64,000 nucleotides of DNA, taken from NCBI GenBank assembly GCA_036984305.1, contig BQWY01000001.1, positions 2,935,501 through 2,999,500 on the forward strand. Direction: 5' to 3'. Numbering within the stretch: position 1 is the first letter of the stretch; each line of letters opens with the position of its first letter. Below the pieces are notes generated by a model that was not told the DNA's origin, did not search any database, and was given only the letters and a program-made list of their open reading frames with translations. This DNA is from Nitrospira sp. (GTDB lineage Bacteria > Nitrospirota > Nitrospiria > Nitrospirales > Nitrospiraceae). Shown here piece after piece: positions 27,773-35,864 of this stretch. The position numbers were made by a program, and so were the translations under genes.

Positions 27773-30700
27773 TTATGCTCGCGTCCGCATGTCCATTGTC
27801 ACAGTGGTTCCAACGCCCGCTTCCCCCGTCACGCGCAGCGTGCCCTGAAAGGCCTGTGCGCGTTCTTGCATACCGATCAACCCGAAGGCTTTCGAATCGG
27901 ACAGTTTATTCTGGGGGATCCCGGCCCCGTTATCCCGCACTTCCAGCCGCACGTGCTCGCCATCCTGACGAAGCCCGACCGAGACCGCCGTCGCTCCCGC
28001 ATGCCGGGCAACATTCGTCAGCGCTTCCTGGCAAATACGGAACACCGCGGTCGCCCGGTCGGGATCGACGGTCATGTCCTCGGTGTTCGTCGTAAAGCGG
28101 CATGCGAGACCCGAGCGGCGCTCGAAATCCCGGCATTGCCATTCAATGGACGCGACCAACCCCAAGTCGTCCAGGACCCCCGGCCGCAGCTCCGCCACAA
28201 TACGTTGAACGGCCAGGATCGTCCCATCGATCTGCGAGGTCATTCCTTGGAGTCGTTCCAAGACGGCGTGCTGGCCATCACCGGCCGTCGCCGACTCCAC
28301 AAGCCCATGCACCCGAGCCAGATCCATCTTCAGGCACGTCAGCCCGACGCCGAGTTCGTCATGCAGCTCGCGCGCAATGCGGGTCCGTTCTTCTTCCCGA
28401 ACGTGTTCGAGCCGCACGGATAACATCCGCAAGCGCTCCAGCGTCTCCTGGAGCCGACTCTGCGCCTCACGTCGCTCCGTGATGTCCTCGACCATCCCCT
28501 CGTAGCACACCATGCCGCCCCTTCCATCCCGTACCGCACGGGCATGCTCCGAGACCCAGAAGCGCGACCGATCCTTTCGATACAACTGATACTCAAACCC
28601 GCGAACGACCCCATCCTCCTCGATGCGACGACGGAACGTCTCCCGATCGCCTGGCTCCACGTACAGCTGGGCGGCGATGTCGTTCACGGACTCCATCAGG
28701 TCCTGAGAGGAATCGTATCCGCACATGCTCGCCAGAGCCGGATTGGCATCCAGGAATCGTCCTTCTGCGGTCGTTTGGTAGATGCCCTCCACCGCATGCT
28801 CGAAGATGCTCCGGTATCGAGCCTGGGCTCGCGCAAGCTCCGCCTCGGCGCGTTTTCGTTCCGTGATGTCACGCGCCACCACTTGAATCGACCGCTGAGC
28901 GTGATCCATGACCTGCGTCGCGGTCACCTCCACGTCTACGATCGCACCATCAAGCCGCACGTACCGTTCCTGCTCCAATGGCACAGTGCGAACCTCTCCA
29001 TCCAGGCTGCGCATGCGCGCGTCAGTCTTTGCGCGGCAGTCCGGGTGCACGAGATCGAGCGGAAACTTTCCCAGGATTTGATCGGGATGAGAGGCACCGA
29101 ATAGGTTGACACCTTGCTCGTTGATGAAGACGACTCGCCCGCCGCGAATGACGAAGATGCAGTCCGGCGAGACATGCACCAGCCGCCGATACCGTTCTTC
29201 GCTCTCCCGCAGGGCCTGCTCCGTGCGGGCCTTTTCGGTAACATCAATGGCTATTCCACCAATCAAGAGAGGGACGCCCTCGCCTCCGCCGATCTGAAAC
29301 TTGCTGACCAGGGCGTGTCGAACCCGCCCGTCCTGAAGATACGATTCGACGCGTTGCCAAGGAGCTGCGGCCGCCACGACCTCCTGATCGTGCGCCTGAT
29401 ATTGATCGGCGATTTCCCTGGGCCACAGCTCATGGGCGGTTTTTCCCTGCCAGTCCATGCCACGAACGAGCGTCTGCCGGAACATCCGATTCGCATAGAG
29501 GTGGCGCCCCTGCGCGTCCTTGATCCAGGCGAAGCCGGGAAGGTGGTCCATGAACGCCGCAAAGCGCTGTTCGGTCTTGCGGAGCACCTCCTCCGCACGG
29601 CGCCGCTCCGTAATGTCACGAAACGTGACGACGGCCCCGACGATGTCCCCACGATCGAGAATGGGTGTCGAGGCATACTCAACCGGGAAGCACGTGCCAT
29701 CCCGGCGCCAGTACACCTCCTCAGCCGACGAATGGGCGACCCCCTCCCGTAACGTTCGATAGACGGGGCATTCGTCCGACGGGTACGCCGTCCGGTCGGC
29801 CCGGCAATAGTGGATCAAGGCGTGCATAGGGCGTCCGATCAGCTCGACCACCGGCCACCCTAACATCGTCGAGGCCGACGGATTGAGAAACGTCACGTTC
29901 CCTTCCAAGTCCACGCCATAGAGCCCATCCCGGACGGACGTCAGGAGCAGCTCGTAATCCCGACGAAGCCGTTCCAGCCGGGCCTCGGCCACGTCGCGTT
30001 GGATCACATGGGCAATGACGGTTCGCTCATGCATGGACAGGAGCTGATGCAAGACCTTCGCCTCCGTGCGCATGGATCCCTCGGCGACGGGAGACGGTCG
30101 TTTCAGGGATCGTCCGGCACGTTTGGGACCCGTCTTCGCCGCCGCCTCGTCCAATTTCGGATCATGAGACAACAACGCGAGCTTGACGGCCATCGCCAAC
30201 GTTCGGAAATGATCGGCGGTCTCCGGTGGAATTCGGACAGTGGCAAAGAGAATCACCACAAAGAGGTGTCCTGACGAGAGAGCGCCACCAAAGCCGAGGA
30301 CGGACCTGACCCCGTGTGGACACACGAATTCCTCTTGAACCGGCACGTACGGACTCCCCACCGCGTCGGGAACATAAAACACGTTGTGCCCCTCTTCTTC
30401 CCAATCGAGCAGCAGGTCGGAATCCGGTTGGAGGGTGGGCTTCAGTTCGACACCTAATTGTTTGAGGAGTTGAGCGAACATCGGGAAACGAGCCACGAAC
30501 TGTTGGCTAATGAGCGGAATCGCCCGATATCGGCGCGACTGCGTCCGATCGTTCCATTCCGGCCGCGCCCCTGCCGTGCCCATCAGCATCAAGCACTTCA
30601 TGGCGGGCGAGCGCGGTGGACGTCCGAGCGCCGACTGCGCCAGGGCGCGATCGGTCGCCGGCAACTCCCCGAATGGACGCGTGGCGAAGCCTCGCACGAG

Positions 30701-30907
30701 CACGCATTGCTCCGAGGACGTTACACGGCCTCTGAGATGGGTGAAGAGGTACTGGGCCACCCGCTGCATGGCGTCCGGCAAATCGGCAGCCCCGGTCCCA
30801 AGGGTGCGGAGAACCGCCCCGCATTCGGTCATATCGCGAAGAGAGAAATCGGTGAGATCGAATGAGCGGCTGCCGGGATAGGAGGATTGGCCTGGCTGTC
30901 GAGGCAT
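27773..30907 (-). CDS. Multi-PAS sensor histidine kinase (HisKA_3/NarX-like transmitter)
   Basis: The 1044 residues have no evident membrane segment. Order: a GAF-like N-terminal domain (about 1-250), a linker, four PAS domains (about 318-435, 440-560, 565-685 and 690-810), a coiled-coil stretch, the HisKA_3 box with RIARELHDELGVGL, and a HATPase with EALTNVARHAGA and DNGAGIPQNK. This is the NarX/DegS transmitter class, which pairs with LuxR-type regulators such as the one directly downstream. GAGGTGAGGG lies before the ATG. Stacked PAS domains imply intracellular ligand, redox or oxygen sensing; the ligand is unknown. Confidence 0.93.
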   Translation of the reverse strand: MPRQPGQSSYPGSRSFDLTDFSLRDMTECGAVLRTLGTGAADLPDAMQRVAQYLFTHLRGRVTSSEQCVLVRGFATRPFGELPATDRALAQSALGRPPRSPAMKCLMLMGTAGARPEWNDRTQSRRYRAIPLISQQFVARFPMFAQLLKQLGVELKPTLQPDSDLLLDWEEEGHNVFYVPDAVGSPYVPVQEEFVCPHGVRSVLGFGGALSSGHLFVVILFATVRIPPETADHFRTLAMAVKLALLSHDPKLDEAAAKTGPKRAGRSLKRPSPVAEGSMRTEAKVLHQLLSMHERTVIAHVIQRDVAEARLERLRRDYELLLTSVRDGLYGVDLEGNVTFLNPSASTMLGWPVVELIGRPMHALIHYCRADRTAYPSDECPVYRTLREGVAHSSAEEVYWRRDGTCFPVEYASTPILDRGDIVGAVVTFRDITERRRAEEVLRKTEQRFAAFMDHLPGFAWIKDAQGRHLYANRMFRQTLVRGMDWQGKTAHELWPREIADQYQAHDQEVVAAAAPWQRVESYLQDGRVRHALVSKFQIGGGEGVPLLIGGIAIDVTEKARTEQALRESEERYRRLVHVSPDCIFVIRGGRVVFINEQGVNLFGASHPDQILGKFPLDLVHPDCRAKTDARMRSLDGEVRTVPLEQERYVRLDGAIVDVEVTATQVMDHAQRSIQVVARDITERKRAEAELARAQARYRSIFEHAVEGIYQTTAEGRFLDANPALASMCGYDSSQDLMESVNDIAAQLYVEPGDRETFRRRIEEDGVVRGFEYQLYRKDRSRFWVSEHARAVRDGRGGMVCYEGMVEDITERREAQSRLQETLERLRMLSVRLEHVREEERTRIARELHDELGVGLTCLKMDLARVHGLVESATAGDGQHAVLERLQGMTSQIDGTILAVQRIVAELRPGVLDDLGLVASIEWQCRDFERRSGLACRFTTNTEDMTVDPDRATAVFRICQEALTNVARHAGATAVSVGLRQDGEHVRLEVRDNGAGIPQNKLSDSKAFGLIGMQERAQAFQGTLRVTGEAGVGTTVTMDMRTRA

Positions 30908-30946
30908 CCCTCACCTCGTTCCCGAGTGAAAGACCTTACGCGTGGC

Positions 30947-30976
30947 AGTCTAAGGAATTGCGAAAGATCGTGTCAA
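30947..30976 (-). promoter_or_regulatory. Probable promoter of the multi-PAS kinase/regulator pair
   Basis: Read leftward: TTGACA (complement of 30971-30976), an 18-base spacer, then TAGACT (complement of 30947-30952). The kinase ATG at 30907 is about 35 bases downstream of the expected start. Confidence 0.5.
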
Positions 30977-31014
30977 TGAATCTGGACAGCGCAAGTGTGC
31001 TATTCTGTCGGCTA

Positions 31015-31341
31015 ATGGATCGATCCTCTCGTACCCAGCGCGTACTGAGTATACTCTTCCTCGTCGGAGGGCTCCTTCCTAGCGTGGGCCTCTGCCTCGG
31101 CGCGGATCCTCCATGTGACCGCTATCCCAGTAATAAGCAAGGTCGGTGCCAAGTTATTTGGAAGGAGCTCAACGATCAGGCGGTTGCGGAGATTGCCCAG
31201 TTTGGATTGGCGCAACAGCGACGCCGGGACGCGGGTCAACTCACGCCGGAGCAGCACCTGGCGGAGAACATGGCGTTCATCAAGCAGTCGACCGACCGAC
31301 GCCTGAAACGGCTCAGCGACCGGATGGCCGCTGAGAAGTGA
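31015..31341 (+). CDS. Small exported hypothetical protein
   Basis: Starting from the ATG at 31015, the 108-residue product has a clear Sec signal (VLSILFLVGGLLPSVGLCLG) and a mature part of about 75 residues that is highly charged and helical, with two cysteines (PPCDRYP and GRCQVI). Longer in-frame starts (30976, 30862) overlap the kinase promoter and lack the signal at the N-terminus. No ribosome-binding site is obvious. I do not recognise a family. Confidence 0.6.
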   Translation: MDRSSRTQRVLSILFLVGGLLPSVGLCLGADPPCDRYPSNKQGRCQVIWKELNDQAVAEIAQFGLAQQRRRDAGQLTPEQHLAENMAFIKQSTDRRLKRLSDRMAAEK

Positions 31342-31350
31342 GACACCTTT

Positions 31351-31857
31351 TTAAAGTTGGTGCTGCTTGGGCTTCGTCGGCTCCACCCCTGCCGACTCGA
31401 CAACCTCTCGCGGGACCAGGATAGGGGCCTTAAAATGGACTGCCAAGGCAATGGAGTCCGACGAGCGACTGTCGAAAATCGTCTCCCGACCTTTGAAGGA
31501 CACGCTCAACGCTCCATAGAAGGTTCCCGCCTTCAGAGTGATGACCGTTTGCGTCACCCGCGCACCGTACGTCTCCATAATCGTGTGCATGAGATCGTGC
31601 GACATGGGGCGGGGCAACTTCTCTCCAGTGAGTGCTCCCTGGATGGACCCGGCCACGGTCATGTCCACAAAGATCGGAATAGCCCTGCTGTCGACCATGA
31701 GCAGGACAACCGGCCCTCGATCGGTCACCTGCACCTTCACGTCTTCTACCCGGACCAATTCACCGGGTGTCGTCGACGGCTCGGCCCGCGGCCCGGCCGC
31801 GCTGCCCATCGACACGAGGAGACCCGCCACCGTCAACGCGATCCGCATGACGTGCAT
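31351..31857 (-). CDS. Exported DUF151 (bifunctional-nuclease-type) protein
   Basis: About 168 residues. The C-terminal 120 match the DUF151/BFN fold: VVLLMVDSRAIPIFVDM, RPMSHDLMHTIMETYGA and the signature DSRSSDSIALAVHFKAPILV. The N-terminus is a signal peptide (MRIALTVAGLLVSMGSAAG), so the domain is exported, whereas most DUF151 proteins are cytoplasmic. AAGGGAGGG lies upstream of a GTG-ATG pair. Nuclease activity is known only for plant members; here it is not implied. Confidence 0.85.
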   Translation of the reverse strand: MHVMRIALTVAGLLVSMGSAAGPRAEPSTTPGELVRVEDVKVQVTDRGPVVLLMVDSRAIPIFVDMTVAGSIQGALTGEKLPRPMSHDLMHTIMETYGARVTQTVITLKAGTFYGALSVSFKGRETIFDSRSSDSIALAVHFKAPILVPREVVESAGVEPTKPKQHQL

Positions 31858-31920
31858 CACGCCCTCCTTCCCTCGCTTCGGGCGGCCTCCGGCCGTACGG
31901 GCAGTGTCCCGCCGGAAGGT

Positions 31921-32559
31921 CTATCCCCGTACAAATCCATTAGTTCGCCGCTCCGTCCCGATCGTGGTCTCCGGTCCATGCCCCGTGATGACCACCGTGT
32001 GCTCGGCCAGCACATACAGCCGATCGCGAATGGATCGTTCGATCGCATCAACATCACCACCCCAAAGATCCGTCCGTCCGATCGAACCCCGGAACAGTGT
32101 ATCGCCGGCGAGCACGACGTCGGCCGTCGGAATGTAGAAGCTCATCGACCCGGGCGTATGTCCCGGCGTGTGAAGGGCCGCCACAGCGACGTGACCAACC
32201 GAGAGCGCCTCCTCATCCTTGAGCCAATAATCGGGCGGCGGCACCGGCGTATAGGACACCCCAAACATGCCGCATTGTTCTTCGAGAATGTCCCACAGGG
32301 GTCGATCCATGGGATGAAGACAGAGTTTGGCTCCGGTCGCCTCCTGCATACGGCCGGATGCGAGGAAGTGATCGAAGTGAGCGTGGGTATGCAGAATGTG
32401 CGTGACGCGGAGCCCGAGGTCCGAGACCTCCCGGAGGATCCGCTCATGCGCCCCGCCGGGATCGACAACGACGCCCCAGTTGGTCTCGGGATCGCCGATG
32501 ATCGAGCAATTGCACCCGAGGGGTGGGACGGGAAACGTCTTACGAACGATCGTACTCAC
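31921..32559 (-). CDS. MBL-fold metallo-hydrolase, YcbL/glyoxalase II-like
   Basis: From the GTG at 32559 (GAGAGGAG upstream) the protein has 212 residues, the size of YcbL-type thioester hydrolases. Metal ligands are visible: HTHAHFDH, HTPGHTPGSM, GDTLFRGSIGRTD and a final histidine in VITGHGPET. CNCSIIGDPET and VVVDPGG are also typical. It probably hydrolyses S-lactoylglutathione-like or related esters. Its start lies just inside the end of the upstream gene. A longer frame to 32673 has no family sequence. Confidence 0.88.
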   Translation of the reverse strand: MSTIVRKTFPVPPLGCNCSIIGDPETNWGVVVDPGGAHERILREVSDLGLRVTHILHTHAHFDHFLASGRMQEATGAKLCLHPMDRPLWDILEEQCGMFGVSYTPVPPPDYWLKDEEALSVGHVAVAALHTPGHTPGSMSFYIPTADVVLAGDTLFRGSIGRTDLWGGDVDAIERSIRDRLYVLAEHTVVITGHGPETTIGTERRTNGFVRG

Positions 32560-33232
32560 GGATAGACGACTCCTCTCCCGCAGGCTGCGCGACCCACAGC
32601 ACGTCGGTTTCGACAAGGGCCCACTCGCCGGCCGGTCGATGCAGCCACAGAAGAAAGCCGGCTCCGCTCCCATCCGGACGATCGTTTACGACGTAGACCA
32701 ACGCCTGATTCGCGGCGAGATTGAATCCCACACGTGAAAAGGCCAGACGGTCCAGCGTCGGCGGAGGCCCATGTGTCTCCTGCTCGACCAATCGTGGCAT
32801 CCATCGTCTTGGCCGTGGCGCGAACCGAATGTCCGGCTCGGCCAATCCCTCCGGTGTGACGAAACGTATGTGGACGCCGAATCGAAATCGATCCTCCAGG
32901 CGTGCGGCCTGCTGATTCTTGACGACGAAATCGGCGATGAGATCCTCGGGCAGCCGTCCCGAGAACGGTTGCGCGGATTCAAACCACCCGACAGTGGGAG
33001 GCACCGGGATCTCGGGATGCAGGTATCGAACGGTGGGCCGTTCGACGACCACGAGACGCGTGCGGGAGGTTAGAAACTTAGACTCGACAACTCTATCGAA
33101 AACAGGATACTCTTCAGGCGGTACAAGCGCGCCCCCCTCGCGTGAAACTCCGGCTGGCTCAGCCAATCCCTGTCCAAGCAGTCCCGCACAGGCCATCAGG
33201 GAGCCTGCGAATATGGCCAGCCCACGCTGCAT
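32540..33232 (-). CDS. Exported hypothetical protein
   Basis: From the ATG at 33232 the product has 230 residues with a signal peptide (MQRGLAIFAGSLMACAGLLG). The mature part mixes beta-rich segments (WMPRLVEQETHGPPPTL, FLLWLHRPAGEWALVETDVL) and ends with a charged tail. No known family is recognised. Its start is only 19 bases from the divergent start of the lipoprotein gene, and no ribosome-binding site is visible, so the start is uncertain. It overlaps the metallo-hydrolase gene start by 20 bases. Confidence 0.6.
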   Translation of the reverse strand: MQRGLAIFAGSLMACAGLLGQGLAEPAGVSREGGALVPPEEYPVFDRVVESKFLTSRTRLVVVERPTVRYLHPEIPVPPTVGWFESAQPFSGRLPEDLIADFVVKNQQAARLEDRFRFGVHIRFVTPEGLAEPDIRFAPRPRRWMPRLVEQETHGPPPTLDRLAFSRVGFNLAANQALVYVVNDRPDGSGAGFLLWLHRPAGEWALVETDVLWVAQPAGEESSIREYDRS

Positions 33233-33251
33233 AGGGGGAGCATAAGCCGCT

Positions 33252-34058
33252 ATGACCCGACCCGTCAAACCCCGCGCTATCGCCTTTTCCGAGCCTTTCC
33301 CTGATGCACCGCTCATTCGCACGGCGCGACGAGTCGGTCCCGCCGTGGCACTGCTCTGTTGCGTCAGCTTGGCCGGATGTAAACCCGACGACTCTCCGCT
33401 CAAGGCGGAGAACGACACGCTGCGACGACAGATCTCGAAACAAGAATCCGTGCTCAACTCGCTGCAAGACGGCACGAAAGTGATGCAACAGCAGATCGAC
33501 CTGCTCAATCAGGAATTGCGCGACGCGAAGAAGGAAACCGAGCGGGCGCAGCACGAAACGGAACAGGCGCAAAGCGAAACAAAGGAAGTGGCGGCCAAAC
33601 TCACCGCGCAGATCGGCCAAACGAAAAAGCTCACCGCGGAGGTGCAGCGGACCGCCGCTGCGCAGGCGGCCTCAACGGTGAAGTCGCACGACAAGGGCGG
33701 CCAAACAGAAGAGTTCCCGAGACCGCTGACCCAGATTGCCAAGGCCACCGAGGAGGCGCTGGCCCGGAACGGCTATGCGTTGAAGGTCAGCGTGCGGTTG
33801 GAACAAAAGGCCGTGTACGTAACGGAGCGCAAGGTCTCGTCCCCGGCGTCGTTGGAGTCAGCCGGCTTCCGCAATCAATTCCTCGTGTCGATTCAGGCGC
33901 TGCCGACCAATGTGGTCCGCATGACCGTCAAAGCCGAATTCGAAAAGCTTGCGCAGGGAAACCGCATCCTGCCGGCCGGCGCCGAGGAAGCCGCCGAGAT
34001 CGAGCGGCGCCTCATCGAAGAAATCAACAAGACCGTATCGTCGCAGACGAAATTGTAG
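33252..34058 (+). CDS. Coiled-coil lipoprotein
   Basis: The 268 residues carry a late signal with lipobox VSLAGC (about 38-43), followed by a Glu/Gln/Lys-rich coiled coil of about 100 residues (LRRQISKQESVLNSLQDGTK). The globular C-terminal domain is about 130 residues (EEALARNGYALKVSVRLEQK and LVSIQALPTNVVRMTVKAEF). GGGGGAG is 11 bases before the ATG. It forms a tight pair with the sulfatase-modifying-factor-like gene 12 bases downstream, suggesting a shared envelope task. The family is not recognised. Confidence 0.78.
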   Translation: MTRPVKPRAIAFSEPFPDAPLIRTARRVGPAVALLCCVSLAGCKPDDSPLKAENDTLRRQISKQESVLNSLQDGTKVMQQQIDLLNQELRDAKKETERAQHETEQAQSETKEVAAKLTAQIGQTKKLTAEVQRTAAAQAASTVKSHDKGGQTEEFPRPLTQIAKATEEALARNGYALKVSVRLEQKAVYVTERKVSSPASLESAGFRNQFLVSIQALPTNVVRMTVKAEFEKLAQGNRILPAGAEEAAEIERRLIEEINKTVSSQTKL

Positions 34059-34070
34059 CGACGGGACCGC

Positions 34071-34982
34071 ATGATGTCCGGACGGTTCCGCACGGTCGCG
34101 CGCTCCATCCTCAGCGCCGTCTCACCGGTGCTGCTCGTGGTTCCCCTGCTTGCCGGAACTCCGACGCCGCACGCCGACCTGCGCGACAAACTTCCGCCCC
34201 ATCTGTCCGGTATTGCGCGGGACAATCAGCCTTCCCCGACGATCGCGGTTCCAGAAGGATGGTTTCTCATGGGCACGAACCGTAAAGACGATGAGCCCTA
34301 TGCCATGGAGACGCAATACGACAACACCGAACTGCCGCAACATCGTGTATGGCTCGACGCGTATCGCATCGATCGAGACGAGGTGAGCATCGGCGAGTAT
34401 CTGTCGTTCCTCCTCAGCGAGGGTCGGCCGGTGTCGGTGGAGATGCAGAAACTGCTGTGGCACGTGATCTCCGTTCACCTGATGCCGGATGCCGCCCTGG
34501 CGCGATGGCCCGCCCTCTACGTGACGTGGAACGAGGCGTCGGACTTCTGCCACAGTCGCGGCAAGCGGCTCCCGACGGAAGCCGAGTGGGAAAAGGCCGC
34601 ACGCGGCCCGGACGCCAACTTGTTTCCGTGGGGTTCGAAGGATCCCGCACCCGGGCTGGCCGTCTTCGGCCAGTACCACGTGCACGAAATTCCGCTGGTG
34701 GCCGCCGTGGACAGCGGAGAAGACGGCCAAAGCACGTACGGCATTCGTCACCTCTCGGGCAACGTCGCGGAATGGGTGGAGGATTGGTTCGGCTTTGACT
34801 ATTACGCGGTGACGCCGGAGCGCAATCCGCCCGGACCGTCGACCGGGCGATACAAGGTCGTGCGCGGTGGGTCGTGGAAAAGCAAACCCAACATGCTGCG
34901 GGCCGCGACGCGAGGAGGCGCCTCGGCAGACCAACGTGCACCCACCGTGGGGTTTCGTTGCGCCGCCACGACCGTGCGATGA
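34071..34982 (+). CDS. Formylglycine-generating-enzyme-like (SUMF1 fold) exported protein
   Basis: The 303 residues have a signal region, then the SUMF1/FGE fold: GWFLMGTNRKDDEPY, LPTEAEWEKAARGPD, LFPWGSKDPAP, GNVAEWVEDWFG and VVRGGSWKSKPNMLRAATRG-VGFRCA. The two cysteines that make up the FGE active site, expected after GGSW, are absent, so sulfatase activation is unlikely. Cysteine-free relatives act as binding or chaperone modules or as components of other pathways. It follows the coiled-coil lipoprotein in the same direction. Confidence 0.85.
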   Translation: MMSGRFRTVARSILSAVSPVLLVVPLLAGTPTPHADLRDKLPPHLSGIARDNQPSPTIAVPEGWFLMGTNRKDDEPYAMETQYDNTELPQHRVWLDAYRIDRDEVSIGEYLSFLLSEGRPVSVEMQKLLWHVISVHLMPDAALARWPALYVTWNEASDFCHSRGKRLPTEAEWEKAARGPDANLFPWGSKDPAPGLAVFGQYHVHEIPLVAAVDSGEDGQSTYGIRHLSGNVAEWVEDWFGFDYYAVTPERNPPGPSTGRYKVVRGGSWKSKPNMLRAATRGGASADQRAPTVGFRCAATTVR

Positions 34983-35016
34983 GTGAGCAGCCCGAACCTC
35001 GCCAGCGCCGCCGGGC

Positions 35017-35688
35017 TCACGAGGCGCGCTCCAATAGGCTGGAAAGATCCCCTCGAATTTTCGCCGCCAGCGCGCCGTATCGTCGCCCGATGCGGCGATA
35101 CCGCTCGAGGCTTGCGCTGCCTGGTGGGCAGCGCATCGCCACTCTGATACAGCGCTTCCACGCCGCCTCGTAGACCATTCCCAAGGAGGCCTGAATGTCC
35201 ACCATTCGTGCCCGACGGCTGGCGATCATGCTCGACAGATCGTGCCGCCTCAATTGCTGGAGAAGACGCTCCGCACGATGGCGGCTGGTACGGGCCTCCC
35301 GGCCCCTGCGATAGCCCGCTTCCGCGATCGCCGTTCGCTCGGCGGGACGTCGTCGATAATAGTCCACCGCAGCCACGATCTCCTCGAGATTGCCGCGTTC
35401 GTAGCCGACATAGTGATGCCCTTCCTGAAAGAGGTCCGTCAAGCCGTTGCCGATTCGCTCGGTGAGCAGCAGCGCCCCGCACGCCATTGCCTGAAAGGTT
35501 CTGAAATTGAGATCGTTCGAGCACGACTGGTTCAACGCGATCTGTGAGCGGTTGAAAGTCCCCACATAGGAACCTGTCCGCACCTCAATGGGTATGCGCT
35601 CGCGAAGCGACGCAAGCAAAGCGACGCGCTCGGGATTCCAGGTCGGGTTCAGGGTCCCGACAAAGCACACCGGGATATCGCGAACCAT
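35017..35688 (-). CDS. CgeB-type glycosyltransferase, C-terminal half only, possibly frameshifted
   Basis: The 223 residues match the C-terminal nucleotide-sugar half of group-1 (CgeB-like) glycosyltransferases: DIPVCFVGTLNPTWNPERV, ALNQSCSNDLNFRTFQAMAC and the E-rich GALLLTERIGNGLTDLFQ. The N-terminal half is missing. Coding-like sequence continues upstream in another frame (35689 to about 35865, with SCYVYVKERATMVDLI), which reads into a stop after a one-frame change near 35690. So it may be a decayed or split gene, or a sequencing error. It lies divergent from the AAA+ ATPase gene. Confidence 0.65.
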   Translation of the reverse strand: MVRDIPVCFVGTLNPTWNPERVALLASLRERIPIEVRTGSYVGTFNRSQIALNQSCSNDLNFRTFQAMACGALLLTERIGNGLTDLFQEGHHYVGYERGNLEEIVAAVDYYRRRPAERTAIAEAGYRRGREARTSRHRAERLLQQLRRHDLSSMIASRRARMVDIQASLGMVYEAAWKRCIRVAMRCPPGSASLERYRRIGRRYGALAAKIRGDLSSLLERAS

Positions 35689-35864
35689 ATCAAGTCGACC
35701 ATCGTCGCGCGCTCCTTCACATACACATAGCAGCTTTCCTCGCCGGTCAAGAAAAAGGGCAAAGAACCGCGCGGAACCGGATGGTTGTGCTCCCCTCCGT
35801 CCAATGCCTGCTCCGGAACGGGCTTTTCTTTGACAGGGTGCCGCGCTCTGGCTAGCATCGGCGG

